DNA of 26,785 nucleotides from positions 1 through 26,785 of the forward strand of contig CAZBWS010000027.1 in assembly GCA_964495705.1 (NCBI GenBank), in the 5' to 3' direction. Source of the stretch: CAZBWS01 sp964495705 (lineage in GTDB: Bacteria > Pseudomonadota > Gammaproteobacteria > HTCC5015). Shown here one piece after another: positions 7,183 to 14,477 of the stretch. A program made the translations under genes and the position numbers. The notes under the pieces were generated by a model. It did no database searches. It was not told where the DNA came from and was given only the letters and a program-made list of their open reading frames with translations. Position 1 is the stretch's first letter; the number at the start of each line of letters is the position of its first letter.

Positions 7183-8060
7183 ACTGCTTGCACCTTTGCG
7201 ACCAAGTCTAAGCTGGCGCTGTTTTGGCTGATCAAAGTTCTCAGGCGCTTAAGTGTGCTGAGGACTTTTGCTTGATCCACCCCTTCACACTCATAACATA
7301 GCGCTTTTACATTCGGTAGCAAGGGCAGTAGATGCTCTAACATCTGCCAAACTTCGTCGAGAATATCTGCTTCATGGGCATCTATATAAATGGGGCCTTG
7401 TTCGGCCTGCTTAACTCGCCCACCTGCGATATGTATTTCAATCACACGTTCTACAGGGAGTGTGGAGACTTGTTCTAATATGTTTTGACCGCTGGCCATT
7501 TGGTACGACACTAAGTGGCCCATATCTAACAGCAAGGCACAGTCTGTGGTTTTAGCAAGTTGGCCAAAAAATTCGAGTACGGGCATAGTGCCGATCACAA
7601 AGCTCACGGGTGGGGGCTCAATGGCTATGGGCACACTGCTTGCAGCTTGAACCTCTTGTATGCGTTGTACGGCTAGTGCGAGTGAGGCTTGGTTAAGGAT
7701 GGGGGGAATGAAATAACCAAACTGACTAGAGTAGCCATAGCCATCTTGCCAGAAACAATAGGCGCAATCTTGGGCAAACCAAGGGGATTGAACGGCCTGT
7801 ATATGTTTGTCTGTTGCTGTTAACCATGCTTGTGAGTTGGGTTGGCTACCGCAAAAATTAATAAAGGAAGGGTGAAATAATACGCTTATGCCCGCATCAC
7901 GTATGCGTTGAACTTCATCTTTTACACGCGCTACATCCACTTGCCCCGAATACTCTATAAAACTTGGCCCACCTGTGGTGGTGGCCAGTTTTACGGGGTC
8001 TGGTTGTGCGGATAAGCTAAGGCTGGCGCCCAGGCCAAGAGTGGGGAGCTGCTCAAACAT
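7179..8060 (-). CDS. Divergent DUF692 / MNIO-family iron oxidase
   Basis: This 293-aa protein fits the DUF692 TIM-barrel family (MbnB, TglH), multinuclear non-heme iron enzymes that oxidise cysteine or other residues of ribosomal peptides. Candidate metal ligands fall in the family order: H63 (LFHPSF), E148 (IEPPP), D179 and H182 (LLDMGH), H210 (IHIAGG), D227 and H229 (YIDAHEAD, followed by DEVW) and E257 or E259 (CYECEG). It differs from typical members: the usual SEHL motif after the first third appears as QDCAYCFW (residues 97-104), so a conserved His looks replaced by Cys, and the family ENP motif reads EPP. It is coupled to the 298-aa partner. No short Cys-rich precursor gene is visible in the flanking gaps (57 and 76 bp). 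There is no clear ribosome site before ATG 8060. Confidence 0.72.
   Translation of the reverse strand: MFEQLPTLGLGASLSLSAQPDPVKLATTTGGPSFIEYSGQVDVARVKDEVQRIRDAGISVLFHPSFINFCGSQPNSQAWLTATDKHIQAVQSPWFAQDCAYCFWQDGYGYSSQFGYFIPPILNQASLALAVQRIQEVQAASSVPIAIEPPPVSFVIGTMPVLEFFGQLAKTTDCALLLDMGHLVSYQMASGQNILEQVSTLPVERVIEIHIAGGRVKQAEQGPIYIDAHEADILDEVWQMLEHLLPLLPNVKALCYECEGVDQAKVLSTLKRLRTLISQNSASLDLVAKVQAV
8007..8015 (+). repeat. TGCGGATAA, one-base variant of the TGCGGATAG word
   Basis: GTGCGGATAAGCTA fits the extended consensus with A for G at the ninth base of the core. It lies in the MNIO gene on the non-coding strand and is read as Leu-Ser-Ala. Confidence 0.5.
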
Positions 8061-8116
8061 TAATATAATTCAGTGGTTAGTTATCTTTGCATTATGTTGT
8101 AAAACACAAGCGGCGC

Positions 8117-8704
8117 CTACTGGGTTTTAAAGCTTTTCTTTAGTGTCTCAAAGGCGGCGCGCACTTCGATAAAGGTGTTTCCGTCGCCCCCCGTATCGGG
8201 GTGGTGTTGCTTAGCTAATTGGCGATAACGCTGGATGATAGCAGCTTCGCTGTGTTCCTGTGTGGGATCCAGGCCTAAGCAATCCAGTGCAGAAGGACGG
8301 TTGTCCTTGGCAGCAAGATAGCTCCAAAAGCTTTTGTATAAGTTACTGACATCGCTTTCGCTGGTGTTGTGGTAATTTTCCCAGTTCATGTAGTACTCGC
8401 TAGGACCTCGACTTTCAGCTTGGATAAGCTGGGTTTGTGAAGCGCTGGGGGCAGTAGCGTGCAGTGTATTCAATAGAGGAGTTATTTCTAATACTTGTTG
8501 TTGTGAGTCCCATAGTTTTTCCTGCAGTTGGTACAGGGCATTCATAATGAGGAAGTGTTTATGGAATAGGGGGAGTTGCCCCTGTGTACCTAAATCCCCT
8601 AGTGCAGGGTGCTGCTCTAGAGCTTTGAGAATGTCGTATTCAGCAATACCACGAGGGTGCTCGTTAAGCAGTGTTTGAACGGGGTCGAGCAACGGATTTT
8701 GCAT
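8117..8704 (-). CDS. DnaJ-related protein with C-terminal J domain
   Basis: This 195-aa protein has an N-terminal domain of about 130 residues matching the DNAJ-related family of gammaproteobacteria (HPRGIAEYDILKAL, then LPLFHKHFLIMNALYQL). A C-terminal J domain follows, with the HPD tripeptide at 168-170 in KQHHPDTGGD. J domains stimulate the ATPase of Hsp70 (DnaK) through HPD; there is no Gly/Phe linker or zinc region, so it is not a general DnaJ but probably recruits DnaK to particular clients. The start is ATG at 8704, with poor ribosome-site sequence upstream. It lies between ybiT and the MNIO gene on the same strand. The gap to ybiT is filled by the inverted pair of the TGCGGATAG word. 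Confidence 0.82.
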   Translation of the reverse strand: MQNPLLDPVQTLLNEHPRGIAEYDILKALEQHPALGDLGTQGQLPLFHKHFLIMNALYQLQEKLWDSQQQVLEITPLLNTLHATAPSASQTQLIQAESRGPSEYYMNWENYHNTSESDVSNLYKSFWSYLAAKDNRPSALDCLGLDPTQEHSEAAIIQRYRQLAKQHHPDTGGDGNTFIEVRAAFETLKKSFKTQ

Positions 8705-8712
8705 AGGCAGTG

Positions 8713-8746
8713 AATGCGGATAGGCTATTTACAAGCTATCCGCATT
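8713..8746. repeat. Inverted pair of the TGCGGATAG word forming a hairpin
   Basis: AATGCGGATAG (8713-8723) and its exact reverse complement CTATCCGCATT (8736-8746) are separated by 12 bases. It starts 8 bases beyond the ybiT stop. The 11-bp stem could end ybiT transcription, but no T tract follows, so it is not a standard intrinsic terminator. Confidence 0.75.
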
Positions 8747-8753
8747 AGGCGTT

Positions 8754-10346
8754 CTAAATGCCTTGGCTGCGCAGGTACTCTTCATAAGTACCGTGGTAGT
8801 CGACTAAGCCGTCAGGGGTTAGCTCGATAATACGTGTGGCCAGAGAAGATACAAATTCACGATCATGGCTGACGAAAATCAAGGTGCCAGGGTAGTTCTC
8901 TAGGGCTAAGTTGAGGGACTCAATTGATTCCATGTCTAAGTGGTTAGTCGGCTCGTCGAGCAATAGGATATTGGGTTTTTGCAGCATTAAGCGGCCAAAG
9001 ATCATACGTCCTTGCTCACCACCGGAGATGACCTTAACCGATTTGTCGATTTCTTTTTGCGAGAATAGCAGGCGACCTAATGTACCGCGAATCACTTGAT
9101 CGTCATCGCCTTCTTGACGGTGGTTAGTCATCCAGTCGACTAGGGATACTTCCTTTTCAAACTCGGCCGAGTGGTCTTGAGCGTAGTAACCGATATTGTG
9201 GTTTTCTGACCACTTTACCTTGCCAGTTTTGCTCGGTGTTTCCCCCACTAATGTTTTTAGGAGGGTCGACTTACCAATACCGTTGGGGCCAATCACCGCA
9301 ACACGTTCACCCACTTCTATCATGGCGTTAAGTTCTTTGAACAATGGCGCTGCATCGTCATAGGACTGGCTGACGTTGTCCAGCTCAACCGCTAAGCGGT
9401 ATAGCTTTTTTTCTTGCTCGAAGCGTATATAAGGATTAACACGGCTGGAGGGCTTAATTTCATCCAGTTGTATTTTCTCTATCTGCTTAGCACGGGAGGT
9501 AGCTTGACGTGCCTTGGAGGCATTGGCAGAGAAGCGACTAACAAAGTCTTGTAGCTCGGCAATCTGCTTTTTCTTCTTGTCATTGTCTGACTGCATGCGC
9601 TCCCGAACTTGGGTGGCGGCGATCATGTAGTCATCATAGTTACCTGGGAAGAGCTTGATAGCGCCGTAGTCCAGGTCGGCCATGTGTGTGCAGACACTGT
9701 TTAAAAAGTGGCGATCGTGGGAGATGATGATCATGGTGCAGTTGCGCTCGTTGAGGATGTTCTCCAACCAGCGGATGGTGTTGATGTCCAAGTTGTTGGT
9801 CGGCTCATCCAGCAACATAATGTCGGGGTCAGCGAATAGCACTTGGGCGAGTAACACGCGCAGCTTCCAACCCGGAGCCACTTCGCTCATGGGGCCAAAG
9901 TGTTGCTCGGTAGCAATTTCCAGGCCGAGTAATAACTCGCCGGCACGTGACTCCGCGGTGTAGCCGTCAAGCTCGGCAAACTCCACTTCTAGCTCGGCGA
10001 CTTTCATGCCGTCTTCTTCACTCATTTCTGGTAGTGAGTAGATGCGGTCGCGTTCTTTCTTTACTTCCCATAATTCCTTGTGGCCCATGATGACGGTGTC
10101 AATCACACTAAACTCTTCATAGGCAAACTGATCTTGCCCTAGCTTGCCCAAGCGCTCGTTGGCATCAACGCTGAAAGTGCCACTGCTGGCGTCTAGCTCA
10201 CCGCCTAAAATTTTCATGAAAGTGGACTTTCCACAGCCATTGGCGCCAATCAGGCCATAGCGATTGCCATTGCCAAATTTGACAGAAACGTTTTCGAAGA
10301 GGGGCTTGGCCCCGAATTGGATAGTAAGATTGGCGGTAGATATCAC
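8754..10346 (-). CDS. ybiT: ABC-F family ATPase YbiT
   Basis: ABC-F proteins have two ATPase domains and no membrane part; they bind the ribosomal E site and relieve stalled translation. The 530-aa length equals that of E. coli YbiT, and long stretches agree with it as I remember it (for example the region around GNRYGLIGANG and SEVAPGWKLRVLL). Walker A motifs are GANGCGKS (34-41) and, in the second half, GPNGIGKST; ISGGEQGRM and LLDEPTNHLDMESIE mark the second signature and Walker B. The linker between the domains (KQIAELQDFVSRFSANASKA) is the arm that reaches tRNA. The first Walker A has Cys where E. coli has Ser. The start is GTG at 10344-10346, preceded only by a weak GGA. Confidence 0.93.
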   Translation of the reverse strand: MISTANLTIQFGAKPLFENVSVKFGNGNRYGLIGANGCGKSTFMKILGGELDASSGTFSVDANERLGKLGQDQFAYEEFSVIDTVIMGHKELWEVKKERDRIYSLPEMSEEDGMKVAELEVEFAELDGYTAESRAGELLLGLEIATEQHFGPMSEVAPGWKLRVLLAQVLFADPDIMLLDEPTNNLDINTIRWLENILNERNCTMIIISHDRHFLNSVCTHMADLDYGAIKLFPGNYDDYMIAATQVRERMQSDNDKKKKQIAELQDFVSRFSANASKARQATSRAKQIEKIQLDEIKPSSRVNPYIRFEQEKKLYRLAVELDNVSQSYDDAAPLFKELNAMIEVGERVAVIGPNGIGKSTLLKTLVGETPSKTGKVKWSENHNIGYYAQDHSAEFEKEVSLVDWMTNHRQEGDDDQVIRGTLGRLLFSQKEIDKSVKVISGGEQGRMIFGRLMLQKPNILLLDEPTNHLDMESIESLNLALENYPGTLIFVSHDREFVSSLATRIIELTPDGLVDYHGTYEEYLRSQGI

Positions 10347-10464
10347 GATTTAAGTCCAGTGTGGGGCAAAATAAGCTCAAAATCAGCTTTGGCGATATTG
10401 AGGGCGCGCATTATCGCATATTTTACGAGGACTTGTTGTTCAGTCTGAGGCGGTGCTTAGAGTA

Positions 10465-11007
10465 TTAAATAGGTGATACTGTGATGAAAAAGCGGCCAAT
10501 GTATATACCAAAAGGGGGCGCTGCTTCTAGGTCAGTACGTAAAAACGCGGGTGCGAACCATGAGGTGGTTGTACCATTACAGTCGACTGCATTACTGGTG
10601 CCGGTAAAAATTTGAGTGGCATTAGAAAAGGTTTCTACCACACCGTTAGTCGTAGAGAAGAAAAAGCTACGATAAGTAATGTCAAAGCTGCCATTGCTGA
10701 CACGGAATGAGCCAGCTGGACCCGAGCTGCCGCCATCACCGGTTACCGTGTATTCAAACTGGTTGCCTGAGTTGCTGTAAATGCAAAAGGGTTCCCATAA
10801 ATACCAAAGGGCAGGGACTACAGTAATGGCGGTGAAGGGGCTTACGTTAATATCATCTAGCGCGCTGACTTGGATGACATTACCGATCGTCACCGTTAAA
10901 TCGCCCGTCACCGTCTCAGCGGCATGGCTGTTGTTGAATATGCTTAATAAGCCTATTAATAAAACAAGACTTGGCATTATATTGGATTTATAATTTATAT
11001 TAGTCAT
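10465..11007 (-). CDS. Orphan secreted pilin-like protein
   Basis: This 180-aa protein has a signal peptide (MPSLVLLIGLLSIFNNSHAA, after an N-terminal extension of ten residues) and two cysteines in the mature part, FCIYSN and AVDCNG. The signature VIQVSALDDINVSPF then FCIYSN is shared with the pilins at 21753 and 22337 (VSALDDINF and CIFS; MDDFTF and CIYTN) and with the second domain of the adhesin at 20717. It ends in a typical subunit beta strand (GIYIGRFFITVSP). It therefore belongs to the same pilin family but lies 6 kb from the locus. It may be an alternative or minor subunit of that pilus. The start at ATG 11007 has GAGAAAG just upstream. No chaperone or usher is adjacent. Confidence 0.7.
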   Translation of the reverse strand: MTNINYKSNIMPSLVLLIGLLSIFNNSHAAETVTGDLTVTIGNVIQVSALDDINVSPFTAITVVPALWYLWEPFCIYSNSGNQFEYTVTGDGGSSGPAGSFRVSNGSFDITYRSFFFSTTNGVVETFSNATQIFTGTSNAVDCNGTTTSWFAPAFLRTDLEAAPPFGIYIGRFFITVSPI

Positions 11008-11064
11008 TAACTTTCTCGCATAACTAATATAACTTTTTGAATCTAAAGGGAAAAGGAAGTTTTG

Positions 11065-11077
11065 TTACAAATTGTAA
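11065..11077. promoter_or_regulatory. Palindrome TTACAAATTGTAA upstream of the orphan pilin
   Basis: Perfect 6-bp arms with a single central base, 58 bases before the pilin start. Its first 11 bases recur at 22999 upstream of the pilin pair. It could be an operator; the protein that would bind is unknown. Confidence 0.4.
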
Positions 11078-11117
11078 AAGCAAGTTGCGCTGGTCGCTAA
11101 AAAGCTACCGCTGGTGT

Positions 11118-11627
11118 TTATCTGTCGTGTTTATTTAGTATATCAACTAGGGCGGTGTACTCGTCGTTCATAGACTCTAGAGATTTACCTTTAATGAACT
11201 GCTCAGCAATTTTCCCCACTATTCGCACAGGGCAGCTGGCTTGCATATCTATATGGTTGGTACAGCCGTTAGCGTCGGGCCTAATATGTAGAGTACCGGT
11301 GAACTCTATAGGCAGTTCGGCTTGAATATGTACTGTTGATAGGCCTAAAAATGTACCATCACTCTGTTTTCGCCAGATGTCTTTTTGCGTGACAAAGTTC
11401 CACTCATTGGCAAATTTCCTCAATAATTTAGGCAGGTCTGCATATATCTCTCGAGTTGACTCTATAGTGTATTGTCCGTCGGTTTCGTCAAACTCTATGA
11501 AGTTGACATTGCGCGCACCAATGTTCTCATAGCGTGCCTGTAGAATATCTTTATTCGTTAACGTGTCATATAGCTCGCTACAAGATAAGTTAGGGAAAGT
11601 GTGTTGAGTTGATATATTTACAGGCAT
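11118..11627 (-). CDS. DUF2505-like, START/SRPBCC-fold protein
   Basis: This 169-aa protein has no signal peptide. Its pattern fits the DUF2505 group of START-like lipid- or ligand-binding folds: a first strand with HTFPNLSCSELYDTLTNKD, a central IWRKQSDGTFLGLSTVHIQAELP, and a C-terminal helix beginning VGKIAEQFIKGKSLE. No enzyme motif is expected in this fold. The start ATG overlaps the stop of the SDR gene by one base (TAATG), and that gene follows the acyltransferase after 2 bases, so the three are one operon. A role in binding or moving a lipid product made by the first two is reasonable but unproven. Confidence 0.65.
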   Translation of the reverse strand: MPVNISTQHTFPNLSCSELYDTLTNKDILQARYENIGARNVNFIEFDETDGQYTIESTREIYADLPKLLRKFANEWNFVTQKDIWRKQSDGTFLGLSTVHIQAELPIEFTGTLHIRPDANGCTNHIDMQASCPVRIVGKIAEQFIKGKSLESMNDEYTALVDILNKHDR

Positions 11628-12580
11628 TACTGCATTAGCTCTTTTTGTTTTCGGTAATAAGAAAATATGTCATTAAAGCCTCGTTTAGGCTTAAATCCAA
11701 AGGTCTTTTTAAATAGACTGCCGTCAATAACGACAGGGTATTTAAAATAATTGATGAGATAACTAGGGAAGGCCCTAGAACGCATTACTTTGCTGATACT
11801 CAGGGGTAGGGCCGGTGGTATTGATGGTAAGAAACGTCGTTTGCAACCACTGGCAATAAGGGCGTCTTGATAGGCGACATAGTCCTCTGGGGCAACATTG
11901 TAGATGCCTGGTTTGTTGCCTTTATAAGCAATAGCTGTAGCTTCGGCAACGTCATCTATATGCATAAACTGCATCATCGGAGAAAAGCCTGCCAGCACAG
12001 GGGCTTTTGTACTCGAAAGTAGGGCGCTCATACTATTGCGTATGCCCGGACCTGCGATATGGCATGGGCGTAAGATGGTGATATTTAAATCAGGGTATTT
12101 GTATAAATAAATATTAGCTAGATTTTCTAGTTCTACCGAGTCCACTAGGTCTAAAGTTAGCTCTGCGGCTTTTAGAGGCGTGTTTTCATCCAATAGTGCA
12201 GGGTTATAGGCATCGGCACCATAAACAAAAAAGGTCGACATGATCAGTACTTGCTTGACGCCGTATTTGCGGCAGCGCTCTAGTAGGCGCTGCGTGCCCA
12301 GTACATTGGTGTTGTAGCGACTGCGGCGACTGCGTTTGTTTGAACCATGGGTGCCTAGGCGACCTAAATGGATTACGCCATCGATATCGTGGTTGCGAAA
12401 GATGTCTTCGAAGCCGCGTTTATTAATATCCACTAAATAGCTGGGGATATCTTTGCCTAGTTTGATTTGGCGACGAAAATCGACAGCGACGATACTGTAT
12501 TCACCTTGTAGCTGGGTAATGACTTTTTTCGCAGTAGCACCGCCGGCGCCAGTGACAAGGATAGTTGGTTTGTTAGGCAT
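11627..12580 (-). CDS. Extended SDR, NAD-dependent epimerase/dehydratase-like
   Basis: This 317-aa protein starts with the Rossmann motif ILVTGAGGATAKKV (residues 6-19) and continues with the usual SDR layout: VDINKRGF, IHLGRLG, VLIMSTFFVYG and LRPCHIAGPG. Extended SDRs bind NAD(P) and epimerise, dehydrate or reduce sugars, sterols or lipids. The catalytic YxxxK is not where expected: the position after FVYG reads LVDSVELENLA in place of a Y-x-x-x-K helix, so it is an atypical member that may have a changed mechanism or only bind nucleotide. It is encoded between the acyltransferase (2-bp gap) and the DUF2505 gene (1-bp overlap). The substrate is unknown; the context suggests lipid. Confidence 0.8.
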   Translation of the reverse strand: MPNKPTILVTGAGGATAKKVITQLQGEYSIVAVDFRRQIKLGKDIPSYLVDINKRGFEDIFRNHDIDGVIHLGRLGTHGSNKRSRRSRYNTNVLGTQRLLERCRKYGVKQVLIMSTFFVYGADAYNPALLDENTPLKAAELTLDLVDSVELENLANIYLYKYPDLNITILRPCHIAGPGIRNSMSALLSSTKAPVLAGFSPMMQFMHIDDVAEATAIAYKGNKPGIYNVAPEDYVAYQDALIASGCKRRFLPSIPPALPLSISKVMRSRAFPSYLINYFKYPVVIDGSLFKKTFGFKPKRGFNDIFSYYRKQKELMQ

Positions 12581-12582
12581 AA

Positions 12583-13398
12583 TCAGTACACACTCTCGCG
12601 TTGCGCTAGACCTTCGTTAATTAATACGCGAATGGCGTCCTTCACCGTTTCAGTGTGTGCAGTGACTTCTTCTTCTGTTTCCGCCTTGTCAAAGTACAAG
12701 GGTTTACCAAAATGCAAACTTACTCTAGCGGGAAGCGGGAGTGGTGTGGTCACCGGTATATAAGGTACACCTAGTGCTTTGGCGAGTGGCTTGATGTTAT
12801 AAATTGCAGGCATGGTCTCTTCGCAACCAATCACGCCAACGGGGATGATGGGAGTGTTGTGTTGCATCGCCAGATGCATGAAACCGTTGCCAAAACGTTG
12901 TAGTTGATAGCGCTTTTCATACAGCTTTCCAGAGCCACGCACACCCTCTGGGAAGACAATCACCGCTTCGTTATTGTCCAGCATGCGTGCACAATTTGCG
13001 GGGTCGCCGATAACGGCGCCAATTGCATTAAGCAGATTGCCTAGGTAGGGAACAGTGGGGAAAAAGCGTTCTATCATGGCGCGAGCTGCACGTGGGTGAT
13101 GTTCTCGTTTTGCCATGGCAACGCCGATTAGCAAACCATCTAATGGCAGTTGCCCACTGTGGTTGGGGATGAGTAATACAGGGCCGTCGGCCGGCACGTT
13201 ATCAATGCCATAGGTTTTTACGCGAAAGTAATCGTTATAAACCAACTGAAACATGCCTAAACCGACTTTTAAAAAGTCGGTGTTATAGCCCCAAGCGTCA
13301 TAGCCAAAGGAGCCGACAGGCTTTTTTATCTTGTCGATTTGTTGGTCAACTTCACTGCTGACAAAGGTACTTTTCAGAAGGCGTAAAATAGCACTCAT
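12583..13398 (-). CDS. Glycerol/lysophospholipid acyltransferase (PlsC-like fold, MGAT-like)
   Basis: This 271-aa protein has acyltransferase block I as PNHSGQLPLDG (residues 79-88) and block III as FPEGVRGSGK in its middle third; the later block reads TPIIPVGVIG. These enzymes move an acyl group to a glycerol- or sterol-like alcohol at the membrane face. The spacing between the catalytic His80 and Asp87 is six residues, against four in classic PlsC, which fits the MGAT/DGAT2-like branch of the LPLAT superfamily. It is the first gene of a tight three-gene operon with an SDR and a DUF2505 protein. The start is ATG at 13398 with CGGA upstream. The acceptor molecule is unknown. Confidence 0.85.
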   Translation of the reverse strand: MSAILRLLKSTFVSSEVDQQIDKIKKPVGSFGYDAWGYNTDFLKVGLGMFQLVYNDYFRVKTYGIDNVPADGPVLLIPNHSGQLPLDGLLIGVAMAKREHHPRAARAMIERFFPTVPYLGNLLNAIGAVIGDPANCARMLDNNEAVIVFPEGVRGSGKLYEKRYQLQRFGNGFMHLAMQHNTPIIPVGVIGCEETMPAIYNIKPLAKALGVPYIPVTTPLPLPARVSLHFGKPLYFDKAETEEEVTAHTETVKDAIRVLINEGLAQRESVY

Positions 13399-13509
13399 TA
13401 TTATTTCCGTAGTGTATGACTTTTGAGCTGAAGGCAGTCTTACAAATGCTTAATAATGATTCAAGGTCAAAGTAGCTATTAGTGTCTCGTCCTAAGGTGG
13501 TATGGCGCC

Positions 13510-14043
13510 TTAGATATGAAGTTGGCGGAAGTTAGGGTCTACGTGGGAGTGATTCCACATGTCTAAAAATGTTTTTTCCAATTCTTGAGCTAAGCGTGGG
13601 TGATGATGCTCTGCCATCGCGTCGTAATATTTGGAGCGCCCTTGATAAATAATACCTCGCTTGTCAAAAACCATAAATGCCTCATCGAAAGACTTATAGT
13701 CATCGCCGAGAGTGCGGACTTCTATATAGCTACTGAGGCGCTTGGCTAAGTTGACTAAGCTATGGCCGTTGCGGATGGCGTCGGTACTATCATGAATTAA
13801 AATGCGGATGTCGCTATTGCGGCTGTAGCGTGCAAGGTCATACAGTGCGGAACTGAAGTTGTCTTGGTCAAATATCTTGCGATCGAGCTCGGGACAAATA
13901 AGATATAGACTGCGTGTAGCTTGGCTAAGCATATGACTGGCAACTAGGTTGATGTCTGCCGCACTGCTGAGGTCTAAGCGCTGACTATGGCCGCCTAGTT
14001 GTAAGTCGATTAACGATTCTTCGCTAACGGTATTAAAGCCCAT
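13510..14043 (-). CDS. Conserved protein, DUF7931-like (PLD-like fold)
   Basis: This 177-aa protein carries a region (SLYLICPELDRKIFDQDNFS, then IRILIHDSTDAIRNGHSLV and FMVFDKRGIIYQGRS) with the layout of a phospholipase-D-like half domain, but the HxK(x4)D catalytic motif is absent, so it is probably not an active phosphodiesterase. Proteins of this kind are found after a GNAT gene in Pseudomonas and relatives. Here the GNAT stop and this ATG are 2 bases apart, in the order purB, roxA, GNAT, this gene. The function is unknown; I place it in the DUF7931 group from memory of that context and not from a search. Confidence 0.65.
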   Translation of the reverse strand: MGFNTVSEESLIDLQLGGHSQRLDLSSAADINLVASHMLSQATRSLYLICPELDRKIFDQDNFSSALYDLARYSRNSDIRILIHDSTDAIRNGHSLVNLAKRLSSYIEVRTLGDDYKSFDEAFMVFDKRGIIYQGRSKYYDAMAEHHHPRLAQELEKTFLDMWNHSHVDPNFRQLHI

Positions 14044-14045
14044 TG

Positions 14046-14477
14046 TTAGTCCTTAAATTGTAATTGCATGGTGATATGGGGGATTCCTACATCTAAATAT
14101 TCTTTACCCACTGTGGTAAAGCCGTGGCGAGTGTAGAAGCCTTGAGCATGAGTTTGGGCGCTTAAGCTGAGCCGCTGCATACCTCGATCTTGGGCTTCCT
14201 CTATTAAGGCTAACAGCATCGCACTACCTGCACCCTGGTTTCGATAGTGCTTGAGCACCGCCATGCGACCAATTTTCCCATCGCGTGTGAGACGCCCAGT
14301 ACCTGCTGCAACACCGTCAACAATGATCAGAGCGTGTACAGAAAAATCATCCCAGCGATCCCACTCTTCAGATTCCGGCACTTGTTGTTCTTGGATAAAA
14401 ACTTGTGTGCGGATAGGCTGGGCGAGAGGCTTTGCGCGGGTCCATTCTAATAATTGAATATCGATATCAATCCTCAT
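14046..14477 (-). CDS. GNAT family N-acetyltransferase
   Basis: A protein of about 143 aa with the GNAT fold: GTGRLTRDGKIGRMAVLKHY forms strands 3-4, RNQGAGSAM (about residues 82-90) is the acetyl-CoA pyrophosphate loop, and QGFYTRHGFTTVG is the C-terminal motif B. The N-terminal part, with RTQVFIQEQQVP, resembles ElaA and YjcF-type GNATs. The substrate (protein N-terminus, lysine or small amine) cannot be predicted. ATG at 14477 is chosen; a GTG three bases upstream is possible. The start overlaps the end of roxA by 11 bases, so the two are coupled. A copy of the TGCGGATAG word (14408) lies in its early codons. Confidence 0.85.
   Translation of the reverse strand: MRIDIDIQLLEWTRAKPLAQPIRTQVFIQEQQVPESEEWDRWDDFSVHALIIVDGVAAGTGRLTRDGKIGRMAVLKHYRNQGAGSAMLLALIEEAQDRGMQRLSLSAQTHAQGFYTRHGFTTVGKEYLDVGIPHITMQLQFKD
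14408..14416 (+). repeat. TGCGGATAG word, GNAT copy
   Basis: TGCGGATAG followed by GCT. On the coding strand it is read as Pro-Ile-Arg-Thr. Confidence 0.7.

Noticed and set aside
8713..8746. Standard rho-independent terminator for ybiT
   Set aside because: The stem is good but no T tract follows on either strand.
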